Source: Diplonema japonicum (taxonomy: Eukaryota; Euglenozoa; Diplonemea; Diplonemida; Diplonemidae). Taken from it: a stretch of 64,000 bases of DNA. Where the stretch lies: contig OZ025717.1 in the NCBI GenBank assembly GCA_964019335.1, forward strand, positions 186,001-250,000, in the 5' to 3' direction. Under the pieces are notes generated by a model. The model ran no database searches and was not told the origin of the DNA. It saw only the letters and a program-made list of their open reading frames with translations. How positions within the stretch are numbered: position 1 is the stretch's first letter; the number at the start of each line of letters is the position of its first letter. Shown here one piece after another: positions 51,412 through 60,371 of the stretch. The position numbers and the translations under genes are program-made.

Positions 51412-54400
51412 TTAAATCGACACAAATCTGCTGCCGATCGACGTTGTAGAGTTAACAGTGGCAGAATTTCTTGCAGCCCATTTCTGTGGGGAGTTGCTTC
51501 TTGTCCTTCGCACTGGGGGTCTGAAGGACGAGGTGCTCTGATCCAACCCGTCCTTTTCCACCTTTTCATACACAGGTCTGTCGATTAAAGTTTTCAGTGC
51601 TGAAAGATTAAGGTCAGAATCGTGCATCTTGCCGATCGGCTTGGTTTGTCTCTGGCTGCTTGAGAACACAGAATGGTAAGTTGCTGCCCTAGGTACTCGT
51701 ACTCTACTAGGAGCACTTGGTACTATCGGTACTGCTGTTCCTAAGACAGGTACAAGGCCCTCATCCATGCTCCAAGATGCCTCGCTTGACGCTAGTAACG
51801 ACATTTCCAGCGCGCTTTCATCGAAGTCCAGCTTCTTCCCTTTCCACTTCTCCACATTCCCCGCCCTCGCTGCCCGAACAGCATCCCAGCGCCTTCCTAT
51901 CTTCACGTCAAGGGCGTACAGGATCAGGTCGTATACTCCTTTGAACATCATCAACAGTGCCGTGAAGAACAGTAGGTACGCCGCCCACTTCATCATCATC
52001 GCATTCCCACCCACCCCAATTGCTATCGCCATCAGCAGGACAGCCACGAACATCAGCCCGCTCATCACAGTCGCTGTTATCATGTCAAGTGTCGAGTTGT
52101 AAGGGCGGAGGGTCACAATCGCCAGGAAGAAGAAGAACAGAACAAGGGTGATCAAGACGTTCCTGAACATGCACATCCCATGGTTGTGAGGCTTCCAAGC
52201 AGAGGACAAGGCCAAGGTCAGCATCTGCACCATCTCCACAATGGAGAACCAGTGGAAGCTGTGCTTGTACTGCTCGAAGAAGAGCCCGTACTGCTCCACA
52301 AAGTAGTCGGGTGCCCCGTCCTTCCGAACCCACACTTCTGACCCATAGACAAGGATGTAAGCAGTGCGCTTCCACCCAGTGTACACTGTCGCTACTTCTG
52401 CCTTCCCTGTCTCAATCCTGTCACCCTCTAATGCCCCGAACCCCTTCACGATCTCTGCTGCATCCTCATTGATCTTCGGGTCGGGAACAGTTGTTGCCTT
52501 GAACTTGCCCCTCCGCAGCAACGTCATCCACATGACGACAGGGAGGGACAAGCAGAGGGTGAGAAAGACAACCCCAACAACAGCAACCCAGGCGGGTGCC
52601 CGAGAGGGGAAGAAGGTGAGGTTCGAGGCCGCCATGCTCGTCCCTGTGAGAAGCCAAATCATTGGGATGTAGACCAGACCAGGTGCCCTGACGTAGAAGA
52701 TTGCCGTTGACAGAGGAACTTTGAAGTACGCCACCTGCACCCATGCTATCGCATAGTTCACTGCAAAGAAGACCACCACAATCCCGAGGTTGGAGACAAC
52801 AGCCCCCAAGAAGTACTTCTGCGCGTGGTCCCCGATCCCAATCCCAAGGGGGTGGAACTCCCAATCCAGAGGCTCCCCACCCCCAAGGTCGATGTCCTCA
52901 ACCTCGCAGTTCATTCCAATCACAGCAGCAAGTTTCGCACCACCAGGGTTCACTGCCGCAGCTGCTGAAGTTGCACTTTCCGTCGCCTTCTTCTCAGATG
53001 CAGGAATCACCTTCCCAGGGGTAGGTGTCGGAGGGGTGAGAACAGCTTCCTCCTTCGGTGCTTGTGTCGGAGGAGAGGTGACCGGTACCGTTGTGGGGAC
53101 AGCCGTCACTGGCTGCTGTGTCAGTGGTGAGAAGGTCCCTGGTACTGCTGTCGAAGGGGCCAGTGTTGATGGCGCTGACGTTGTTGGGGCAGAGGTGGGA
53201 ACTGCCGTCGGTGGGAAGGTGTCAGGGGCCGCTGTTGGGAGGGAGGTGGGTGTCGTTGTGGGAACTGCTGTGCTTGGGGAGAAGGTGGATGGAACAGAAG
53301 TAGGCGTGAGTGTTGTTGGGGGTGTTGTGTCTGGGGCGGATGTTGGTGAAGCTGTGGGAGTGGCAGTGGGTGCCACTGTGTCAGGAAAGGGTGTGGAAGG
53401 AGCGCTTGTGTCGGGGAACGGAGTTGGCGGGGAAGATGTTGTGGGGGCAGAGGTATCGGGGGCATCAGTGGGAACAGCTGTCGGGACAGCAGTGCTGGGA
53501 GGCAGTGTGGGAGCTGCTGTCGGTGCCAGTGTGTCGGGGGCAGGTGATGGAAGTGCCGTAGGTGTCAGGGTGTCAGGGGAGGGTGTGGAGGGTGAAACGG
53601 TGTCGGGGAACGGGGTGGGCGGCGAAGGTGTGGCAGGTGCAGGGGTATCAGGTGCATTCGTGTCAGGGAATGGGGTGGGTGGAGCACGAGAGATCGGTGC
53701 AGGAGTGTCAGGTGCAAGAGTATCGGGAAAGGGTGTAGCGGGGGCCGGGGTGCTGGGGGCAGGTGTGGTGGGAGCTGAAGTGTCAGGAGCTGAGGTGTCA
53801 GGGGCAGGAGTAACAGGAGCTGACGTATCCGGGGCGGGAGTAGCAGGTGCTGAAGTGTCAGGGGCAGGGGTGGTAGGGGCTGAAGTGTCAGGGGCAGGTG
53901 TAGCAGGGGCTGAGGTGTCAGGGGCTGGAGTGGCAGGTGCTGAGGTATCAGGGGCAGGGGTAGCAGGAGCTGAGGTGTCAGGGGCAGGTGTAATTGGTGC
54001 TGATGTATCTGGCGCGATAGTGGGAGGAGCACCCGTCTCAGGAAGAGGAGTAAAAGGTGCCACAGTATCCGGGAACGGCGTAGCTGGCGCTGCCGTATCT
54101 GGAAAAGGTGTCGCTGGAGCACCTGTATCAGGAAAGGGCGTAGGAGGCGCCGCTGTGTCCGGAAAAGGTGTATCAGGGGCCAAGGTAGTCAAAGGGTTGA
54201 ATGCGCACATGTGGCTGTATAGCTCACTGCAGTCAACATCGATGAGGCCAGGGCCCAGGGAGCGGTCGAGTACTGTGCACATGGTAGAGGAGTTCCCCGG
54301 CATGGGATTGGTTTCGCAAGCACTGCCAGAAGTGCTCCAGTATGCAGTTCGGTGCTGCGCATCGCCGCACCACACTGTAGTATAGTCCAGCGGCGTAGCG

Positions 54401-55275
54401 TCCTCCCACGTGTAGTTCAGAGAGAACGCCGCAGAGACAAGTCCAGACCAAGTGGGCTGGGCAGGACTGAAACCGTTAACGAAAAGATCGTCCCAAGGGG
54501 AGTGGATGGAGACAACCATCGCGAAAGGCTCCACAGAAGCACAAGCCGACACATCGTACACCGCAGCAGCGGGAGAAACAAAATAACACAGATTGTTGTA
54601 AAGAGACCCCGTGGAGCAAGGGTAGGGACCAGTCCGCAGGGCCATGCCGTACAGGTACGTCGTGGTGGCGATCGGCTTGTCCACTATCAAACCATTGTAG
54701 TGGCAACCGATATTGAAAAAACGGGGTTGAAAGCTGTCGTAGTTGTAGCTGCCCAGCCGTACTCCGTTAACTTCAAGTAGAAGTGTTGTGGTGGAAGGGA
54801 CGACGTGCAGTACGATATACGACCAGTGATGCTCTGTTATGTCGAAGGTCTTTTTTACTTGCTTCACACCGAAGACGTTGATGTACGCAAGCGCAGCACT
54901 GGCGCCCTGTAGCTCAACACGCAAACGCTTGTAAGTCGCAGACTCTTGCCATGAAAACAGCGTTTGGGTTGCCCATTGGTAGTCTGGTTTCACCCAAAAC
55001 GAAAGTGTTGTTTCAGTCCTCATCATCAGTTCGTCGGCGTTGCTATTCACAAGCGTGCCACACCCTGCAAAGCCTGTACGGGTGAACGTCTGTTCACCTG
55101 CCCACGCATCGGGTTTGAAACCGACATTGTAAGGGTTCAGAGCGTGCCCGTTGCCTGTCCTGTCCTGCCAATCGCCTTCAAACAGCCATTCTGCTTCGAT
55201 ACCCCCTTTTGTGGGCGAACACCAAGATAAAAGTAAAATGATGATGATGATGGGTTGTGTTGTCCCTGATGCCAT
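51412..55275 (-). CDS. G9: LamG + C-type-lectin-like, mucin-stalk, seven-span surface protein
   Basis: The frame is open to an ATG at 55314; the ATG at 55275 (MASGTTQPIIIIILLLSWCS) fits a signal peptide better. 1287 residues: LamG-like about 24-225 (GIEAEWLFEGDWQDRTGNGH, FNIGC), C-type-lectin-like about 226-360 (WSGL, YTWEDAT, VWCGDAQH, HMC), stalk about 362-750, seven-span core about 820-1123, tail to 1287. The tail has SEASWSMDEG, LNLSALKTLIDRPVY (from 1222) and ends RFVSI. After span 7 the family's LYCLDVKIG reads LYALDVKIG, losing a Cys. Shares a near-identical 1.24-kb block with G8. The last family member at the right end of the array. Probable surface receptor. Confidence 0.88.
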   Translation of the reverse strand: MASGTTQPIIIIILLLSWCSPTKGGIEAEWLFEGDWQDRTGNGHALNPYNVGFKPDAWAGEQTFTRTGFAGCGTLVNSNADELMMRTETTLSFWVKPDYQWATQTLFSWQESATYKRLRVELQGASAALAYINVFGVKQVKKTFDITEHHWSYIVLHVVPSTTTLLLEVNGVRLGSYNYDSFQPRFFNIGCHYNGLIVDKPIATTTYLYGMALRTGPYPCSTGSLYNNLCYFVSPAAAVYDVSACASVEPFAMVVSIHSPWDDLFVNGFSPAQPTWSGLVSAAFSLNYTWEDATPLDYTTVWCGDAQHRTAYWSTSGSACETNPMPGNSSTMCTVLDRSLGPGLIDVDCSELYSHMCAFNPLTTLAPDTPFPDTAAPPTPFPDTGAPATPFPDTAAPATPFPDTVAPFTPLPETGAPPTIAPDTSAPITPAPDTSAPATPAPDTSAPATPAPDTSAPATPAPDTSAPTTPAPDTSAPATPAPDTSAPVTPAPDTSAPDTSAPTTPAPSTPAPATPFPDTLAPDTPAPISRAPPTPFPDTNAPDTPAPATPSPPTPFPDTVSPSTPSPDTLTPTALPSPAPDTLAPTAAPTLPPSTAVPTAVPTDAPDTSAPTTSSPPTPFPDTSAPSTPFPDTVAPTATPTASPTSAPDTTPPTTLTPTSVPSTFSPSTAVPTTTPTSLPTAAPDTFPPTAVPTSAPTTSAPSTLAPSTAVPGTFSPLTQQPVTAVPTTVPVTSPPTQAPKEEAVLTPPTPTPGKVIPASEKKATESATSAAAAVNPGGAKLAAVIGMNCEVEDIDLGGGEPLDWEFHPLGIGIGDHAQKYFLGAVVSNLGIVVVFFAVNYAIAWVQVAYFKVPLSTAIFYVRAPGLVYIPMIWLLTGTSMAASNLTFFPSRAPAWVAVVGVVFLTLCLSLPVVMWMTLLRRGKFKATTVPDPKINEDAAEIVKGFGALEGDRIETGKAEVATVYTGWKRTAYILVYGSEVWVRKDGAPDYFVEQYGLFFEQYKHSFHWFSIVEMVQMLTLALSSAWKPHNHGMCMFRNVLITLVLFFFFLAIVTLRPYNSTLDMITATVMSGLMFVAVLLMAIAIGVGGNAMMMKWAAYLLFFTALLMMFKGVYDLILYALDVKIGRRWDAVRAARAGNVEKWKGKKLDFDESALEMSLLASSEASWSMDEGLVPVLGTAVPIVPSAPSRVRVPRAATYHSVFSSSQRQTKPIGKMHDSDLNLSALKTLIDRPVYEKVEKDGLDQSTSSFRPPVRRTRSNSPQKWAARNSATVNSTTSIGSRFVSI
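52726..53961. repeat. Near-identical block shared by G9 and G8 (partner 46436-47671)
   Basis: Counterpart of the block in G8 at constant offset. Its left end differs in the first loop (FKVP in place of LQVP in the protein), and the right end leaves the block within the stalk repeats. Confidence 0.85.
53745..54030. repeat. 30-bp minisatellite in the G9 stalk
   Basis: About eight units coding APDTSAPxTP, fewer than in G8. After the tract the stalk switches to PFPDT-type units absent from G8. Confidence 0.85.
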
Positions 55276-55391
55276 TTCTTTTTTTGCGGGGGGGGTTTTT
55301 TTTTGTTTGTTCAACAGTTTAGCATCGTCTTTTTTTTTATAATCTGTTGTTTCTATGAGAAGGGGGCGGGGGGTGATTGGTTTGGCGCCGT

Positions 55392-55393
<2 letters not shown>

Positions 55394-55432
<39 letters not shown>
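55394..55432. repeat. (AT)n microsatellite
   Basis: About 19 AT units in an otherwise mixed stretch 120 bp upstream of G9. Confidence 0.95.
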
Positions 55433-55437
<5 letters not shown>

Positions 55438-55463
55438 AAAAAAAAAGAAAAAAAAAAACCTTT

Positions 55464-55501
55464 TCTGAAGGGAACCTGCAGTATTTGACAGGATCGCCTA
55501 A
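55464..55501. repeat. Family C repeat, copy 3
   Basis: TCTGAAGGGAACCTGCAGTA then TTTGACAGGATCGCCTA. Followed 200 bp later by family D and then the decayed coding fragment. Confidence 0.5.
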
Positions 55502-55670
55502 TCCAGCGCAGGGAGTTGGAAGAAAAAAAAAATCCTTATAAAAGGTAGTTTGTCTGTAGTATCGGGAATGGCGTGGTGGGGAGGGAGAAAGAAAGAAGGC
55601 AGGGAAAAGGAACAAACGCCGGACGCGCAAATTTCCACACCCAAGATGTGAAGACCTGAAGAGAAAAAAA

Positions 55671-55703
55671 AACTCAAAGTGCAGGACAAACCCCCTCGTG
55701 GAG
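55671..55703. repeat. Family D repeat, copy 2
   Basis: AACTCAAAGTGCAGGACAAA and CCCCCTC, exact match with 25964-25996 before the two diverge. Confidence 0.6.
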
Positions 55704-55748
55704 CCGCCCTTGGGTGGGTTGGGGGGGCTATCTATTTATACTCCCCTT

Positions 55749-56113
55749 CTAGAGCATGCTTTCGTGCGTGGAGAGGGTGGCGAAGATGGGCCTCCTGACG
55801 AAACCCATAGCCGTCTTCCCACCTATTGCGATGAGGGACTTCACTCTCTTCTGTTCATCCGATGGGAAGGGGCGTGGCTTCTTCCGTGCCCTGCAAGCGT
55901 TCAGCTTCCTTATCAGTGCTTTGATCTTGCGAGCCCTATCTTCCAGCAGACCTCCTAATTACTTGCCTGTCGTCCATTCGAAATCGATGGCCAATTCCAC
56001 CGCTGACACTTCAGAGCTGGTTTCTTCCTTCACCATCGTAGCTGTGACAACCACTGCAGCAGCGGGTTCAAAAAAACTCGACAAGATTAAATTCACACAA
56101 ATCAGTTACTGTT
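55749..56113 (-). pseudogene. Decayed coding fragment, related to 18809-19232
   Basis: The minus strand reads SSFFEPAAAVVVTATMVKEE ... VELAIDFEWTTGK, then an in-frame TAA, then LGGLLEDRARKIKALIRKL ... VKSLIAIGG ... VRRPIFATLSTHESML and a stop. ELAIDF, the K/R-rich helix and RRPIFAT align in order with ELAVDF, ARVIGRVIAALERI and SRPVFAS of the other fragment. Unrecognised family; the internal stop marks it as broken. Confidence 0.4.
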
Positions 56114-56466
56114 CTGCGTTGCTGTCTGGTGCCTGAGGTGGCTGTTTGTCGTGGTGAGACGGGGCATCCGGCGAGAAACATTACATGGGGTCGAGGAAAG
56201 AAGTCAGATTGTTAACCGCCCGGTACTATACAATTAAAGGCCGCTTTAACAAAGACCAGCCAAGAGTCAACGCCACGTGAATGAAAGAAAGAAAAGAGCA
56301 TTTTGAAGGAAGAAATGTAACACGGGGGGAAGACCGCGAGGGACGGATAAAAAGGGAATTCCCCTCTTCATGGCCCTCTGTATCTCCCTTCTTTGGGTTA
56401 CATTTAGTTCATGTTCAAAATATGTACTTCTTCTTTCTTTCTCTTCTTCTTTAGTCAGCAAAAGAA

Positions 56467-56528
56467 AGAGATGAGATAAAGGAGGCTCCTGTTTTGGAAC
56501 GTCCCCCTTGTCTCTACTTATCTACCCC
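56467..56528. repeat. Direct repeat F, copy 1 (copy 2 at 56860-56918)
   Basis: AGAGATGAGATAAAGGAGG, TCCTGT-TTGGAACG, and CTTGTCTCTACTTATCTACC occur in the same order 390 bp apart. A local duplication of unknown role. Confidence 0.8.
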
Positions 56529-56859
56529 TTTCTCCCTTCTGGGGCCTCGGCCTTCTTTCTTTTTTGACTGTGTTGCCTTTCTCAAAGTATCCTCTCTTTC
56601 TTCTTGCCACTTTCTGCCCAGTTTCTTAAGGCCCTTCTTGGTTTTCTCTGATGCAAAAACTGGCCTTCTGTTCCATCCCTGAAAAGAAAGGAAAGACAGG
56701 AGGGAGAGAGAGAGAGAGGGGGGGGGAGGAAATGAACAAAGGGCAAAGGGTAAGGTAAATGGGAAAGTTTTCCAACAAAATGAGCCCCGATCTCCGCCCA
56801 GATCGAAGTTTTAAAAAATAAACATCCTTCCTTTATTAACCCAAAAGAAAAAAGAAAAT

Positions 56860-56918
56860 AAGAGATGAGATAAAGGAGGTTCCTGTCTTGGAACGACCCT
56901 TGTCTCTACTTATCTACC
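56860..56918. repeat. Direct repeat F, copy 2
   Basis: Matches 56467-56528 with a few single changes and a 3-base shorter centre. Confidence 0.8.
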
Positions 56919-57056
56919 TTCTGGGTGAAATAAGAGATTTAGGGTTCGGAGGGCAAGTACGCGGGTTGTAGTGAGGTAAAAATCTATATCCCGACAGAAG
57001 ATACTTACATGTAGAAAAAGATGCACCACGTGCCTCGCCGTTGTGCCCCCAACGCC

Positions 57057-58643
57057 TTATTCTGTTTTGTTGTTTTGTGTCACGTCACCGTCGCTGAGAG
57101 CCTTCTTCACATCAGCTTTTCCTTCTGCGACGAGGATGTGTAATGCGTCGGTGTTTCCCTTCTCGGCAGCTATGCAACACGGGGTAGAACCATTGTTGTC
57201 AGCCTTGTTGACATCGGCTTTCCCTTCCGTGACGAGGAAGCGCAATGCGTTGGCGTGTCCATTCTGAGCCGCTATGTAACACGGGGTAGAACCTCTGCAG
57301 TTGGCCTTGTTCACATCAACCTTTCCTTCCGTGATGAGGAAGCGCAATGCGTTGGCATGTCCATTCTGAGCCGCTATGTAGCACGGGGTAGTACCGTTGC
57401 TGTCTGCCATGTTGGCATCAGCCTTTCCTTCTGTGATGAGGATGCGTAATGCGTCGTAGTGGTCACTCTTAGCCGTCATGTAACACGGGGTAGCACCTAT
57501 CCGGTTGGCATGCCCGTTCTTCTCCTTGGCCTTATTCACATCAACCTTTCCTTCCGTGATGAGGATGCGTAATGCGTCAGCGTGCCCGTATTCAGCCGCT
57601 GCGAAGCACGGGGTAGTACCGTTGGTGACCTTGTTCGCATCAGCTTTTCCTTCCGTGATAAGGATGCGTAATGCGTCAGCATGGCCTTTCTCAGCCGCTA
57701 TGCAACACGGGTCATTTCCAGCCATGTTGACATCAGCCTTTCCTTCCGTGATGAGGACGCGTAATGTGTCAGCGTGTCCATTCTGAGCCGCCAAGTAACA
57801 CGGGGTAGTACCTCCGGAGCTTTTCTTGTTGACATCAGCTTTTCCTTCCATGATGAGGATGCGTAATGCGTCAGCATGTCCATTCTGAGCCGCTGTGTTA
57901 CATGGGGTAATATCATACTCCTTGGCCTTGTTCACATCAGCTTTTCCTTCCGTGATGAGGATGCGCAATACATCGGCGTGCCCGTTTTGAGCCGCCATGA
58001 AACACGGGGTAGAACCCTCGTTGTTGGCCTTGTTCACATCAGCTTTTCCTTCCGTGATGAGGATGCGCAATACATCGGAGTGCCCGTTTTGAGCCGCTAT
58101 GAAACACGGGGTAGAACTCTCGTTGTTGGCCTTGTTCACATCAACCTTTCCTTCTATGATGAGGATGCGCAATGCGTCCACGCAGTTGTGTTCAGCGGCG
58201 ACAGAGCACGCAGTGCTGCCAGACGCATCCACCGTATCCGCCGCCAGACTCCCAGAGAGGAGGACATCCTTCAGAAGGTCAGCCCGATTCTTTGCAGCCG
58301 CCGCATGAAGGACTGTCCGCCCTTTACGCCGTCCCTCTTCCTCGGTCGCTCCCCAGAACGTGTCGCCGAGCACCTGTACCACCTTGTCGAACACAGCCCG
58401 TTTGCAAGAACACGCAAGAAGCCCGACACCTGCTGTGTGAAGCTCCTTTGGTACCCCAGCAAGGTCCGCTCCCTTGCTCAGCAGAACTGCCGCACTGTTC
58501 TCGTGGCTCCCGTTCTTGTTCATCCGCAACGCTGCCGCGAGCGAAGCATTGTGGTACTTTTCGAGAATGACAATGAATGGCTGTGAAGTGCGACTTCCAT
58601 CCGAGCAAGAAGGTAACCGTGGCACACGGGTGGTCGCATTCAA
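57057..58643 (-). CDS. Ankyrin-repeat protein
   Basis: 528 residues with no signal peptide or membrane span, so probably cytosolic. An N-terminal region of about 110 residues (including ILEKYHNASLAAALRMN) is of unknown fold. It is followed by about twelve ankyrin repeats to near the C-terminus, with consensus GSTPCYIAAQNGHADALRIL and ITEGKADVNKA. Repeats 3-11 are very alike, so the array grew by recent unit duplication. Repeat 6 is shortened and repeat 8 carries a short insert (KEKNGHANRI). The shared Cys in TPC, in place of the usual TPLH, is characteristic here. Ankyrin repeats mediate protein binding; the partner cannot be told. The single minus-strand frame has no intron. It follows the receptor array but shows no sequence link to it. 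Confidence 0.85.
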   Translation of the reverse strand: MNATTRVPRLPSCSDGSRTSQPFIVILEKYHNASLAAALRMNKNGSHENSAAVLLSKGADLAGVPKELHTAGVGLLACSCKRAVFDKVVQVLGDTFWGATEEEGRRKGRTVLHAAAAKNRADLLKDVLLSGSLAADTVDASGSTACSVAAEHNCVDALRILIIEGKVDVNKANNESSTPCFIAAQNGHSDVLRILITEGKADVNKANNEGSTPCFMAAQNGHADVLRILITEGKADVNKAKEYDITPCNTAAQNGHADALRILIMEGKADVNKKSSGGTTPCYLAAQNGHADTLRVLITEGKADVNMAGNDPCCIAAEKGHADALRILITEGKADANKVTNGTTPCFAAAEYGHADALRILITEGKVDVNKAKEKNGHANRIGATPCYMTAKSDHYDALRILITEGKADANMADSNGTTPCYIAAQNGHANALRFLITEGKVDVNKANCRGSTPCYIAAQNGHANALRFLVTEGKADVNKADNNGSTPCCIAAEKGNTDALHILVAEGKADVKKALSDGDVTQNNKTE

Positions 58644-59515
58644 TTTAATTCAGGTTGGAACCATGAACCCTTCGGTCCACTCCTTGGTTAGGTATTTCTG
58701 TTTCTTTTCTGAAGCTGAGAAACAAGTGACGCTGGAAACGTCTGAATGCCCCGAAGGAACCCTGGTGCTCAAGAAAAGTGACTCGCCAAGCTTGTCACGG
58801 GATTAGGCTACCTTGGTTAGCCAAAGAAAAAGAATAGTTTTAACTGACAAATTTTGCGGAGCTTGTAAAAGCCTCATAAGTGCTCTTTCCATCCATGCTG
58901 ACCATCTCGTTGGACTGATTGAAGGCTGTTGTGGTTTTCAGTGTTGTAGTCGAGTTGGATCGGAGGTCAATCTTTGTCGGCAGGACACTCCCTCGAAGAG
59001 GTACAGGTCGTCGCTCATGTGGGCTGCTGTGATGTTATGTGACTGTCTTACATACCAACAGGTATCAAACGCGAAGCAAACTATCAACGCATCAAGCGCC
59101 GCCATGAAAAGCGAGAACACTGCAGAGCAGATTACTTACGCTACAATCACCGAAAGTATGAACGGGAACGTAGTGGTCTCTGTCTGAACTGGAGTGGTTA
59201 GTGCATCCGTCTGTCGGAAGAGCATCAGTAGGGCTTGTGACGGGAAAGGTTAAACGGAGCTGAAGTGTCGGAAATGGTGACACCGGAGCCGCGGCATCCA
59301 CCAGAGTCACCATCGTTTCATCTTGAAAAGACTAAGGTACGTGTGCGTACTAGCTGCGTTCTTCGAAGGCCGCCTACATAGGCCATTTCCCTCTCGAATG
59401 ACGTACTACCGTGTGTACGGGTTTTTTATTCATTCACTGTGCGGGGGGGGGGGGGGGGGAGGGATACTTTTTACTACCCCCCAAAAGAAAATCCAAAAAC
59501 TTGGAAAAGAAAAAA

Positions 59516-59718
59516 AAATGTATGACACATGGTTGTCCCATGCCACGTAAGAGCCTTTTAAGCCATCGAGGCAGGGATAGAATATATGTACCGCAGCAAA
59601 GGGAAAGGGGGTTTGACTCCCCCACCCCTCTGTTGACTTGCTTTACGAGCCGATCAGCGGGGAGCTGTGCACCACGGTGACAAAGGGTGCCTCCCATCCA
59701 AAGATTCGGTCGAGGGTT
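59516..59718. repeat. Direct repeat R1, copy 1
   Basis: About 203 bp, identical to 60372-60573 except for one extra base (AAGCCATCG against AAGCATCG). It contains GGGGGTTTGACTCCCCC, a perfect 5-bp stem with a 7-base loop like a tRNA T-arm, though no complete tRNA was found around it. Confidence 0.9.
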
Positions 59719-59752
59719 TTAAAAAAAGTTTTCGATTTGTCTTCGTTTATTA

Positions 59753-59820
59753 AATGTGATCAAGGAGGCTTCACACGCAAATTGCCAAATTATAAAAGTG
59801 TTGTCATCATTTGTCTGTTG
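59753..59820. repeat. Repeat R2, copy 1 (short)
   Basis: AATGTGATCAAGGAG, then TTCACACGCAAATTGCCAAA and TTATAAAAGTGTTGTCATCA. Lacks the GCCTGTTGAGGGAC segment present in the other two copies. Confidence 0.85.
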
Positions 59821-60032
59821 ACCCATCAGTCCATTCCCTCGAAGTGTCCCCTGCAAGCACAGCACCTCTGCGACAAGGGCGTGACGAGGGACTGCACAGG
59901 CAGCACTCTCCCGCCAAAGTAACTCGTCGTGTCCTTCAGTACCTTCACATCTTCCCAACGAATCCTAATGGTGTGTGCTACAGGGAAGCACCCCATGGTC
60001 CTGTTGGGTGGCAGAGTACGTTCTTCACTTGC

Positions 60033-60147
60033 TCACAAAGGATATCAGTCTCGTCTTCTAATAAAAATAATGTGATCAGGAGGCCTGTTGAGGGACTTCA
60101 CACGCAAATTGCCAAATTATAAAAGTGTCGTCATCATCTGTCTTGAC
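60033..60147. repeat. Repeat R2, copy 2
   Basis: CACAAAGGATATCAGTCTCG, ATGTGATCAGGAGGCCTGTT, then TTCACACGCAAATTGCCAAA and TTATAAAAGTGTCGTCATCA. About 115 bp, matching 60637-60754 closely. Confidence 0.9.
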
Positions 60148-60371
60148 CGAGCAAAAAGTTGTATTGTTTTCTCGCAAAGAGGATAGCCTCAGGAAAGTAC
60201 CAATCAACTCTGATGAGAAACCAAGCAGTGCTTTATTTCCCTTCTTCTTGTGGGACAGAAAAAAGCAGGTCTCGCCATCATCGGCGACCAATCACAGTAC
60301 TGCACAGTGGGCTCAGTCAGGCTACGGAAGCAAGTAAGTTTGCTTTTTTTTTAAGTTTAGTTTCATTCTAA

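Larger units (their letters stand above)
55276..57056. other. Intergenic region between the ankyrin gene and G9
   Basis: Holds an (AT)n array (55394-55432), family C (55464), family D (55671), a decayed coding fragment (55749-56113) and a direct-repeat pair (56467-56528 and 56860-56918). The open frame on the plus strand at 55756-56136 is the shadow of the minus-strand fragment. No intact gene. Confidence 0.6.

Noticed and set aside
3991-54385. Long plus-strand open frames (240-531 codons) opposite each stalk, rich in GVAGAxVSGKGV
   Set aside because: They are antisense to the Pro/Thr repeat codons, which give no stop in that frame. They have no start context of their own, and their ends follow the stalk borders.
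55756-56136. Plus-strand open frame of 126 codons
   Set aside because: The minus strand of the same DNA aligns with the fragment at 18809-19232, so this frame is its shadow.
58813-59187. Plus-strand open frame of 124 codons in the spacer upstream of the ankyrin gene
   Set aside because: No recognisable domain, opposite strand to every supported gene, and competing frames of similar size overlap it.
59600-59640. tRNA gene around GGGGGTTTGACTCCCCC (also at 60460-60490)
   Set aside because: The T-arm-like hairpin is perfect, but no 7-bp acceptor stem, anticodon arm or D-arm could be placed around it.
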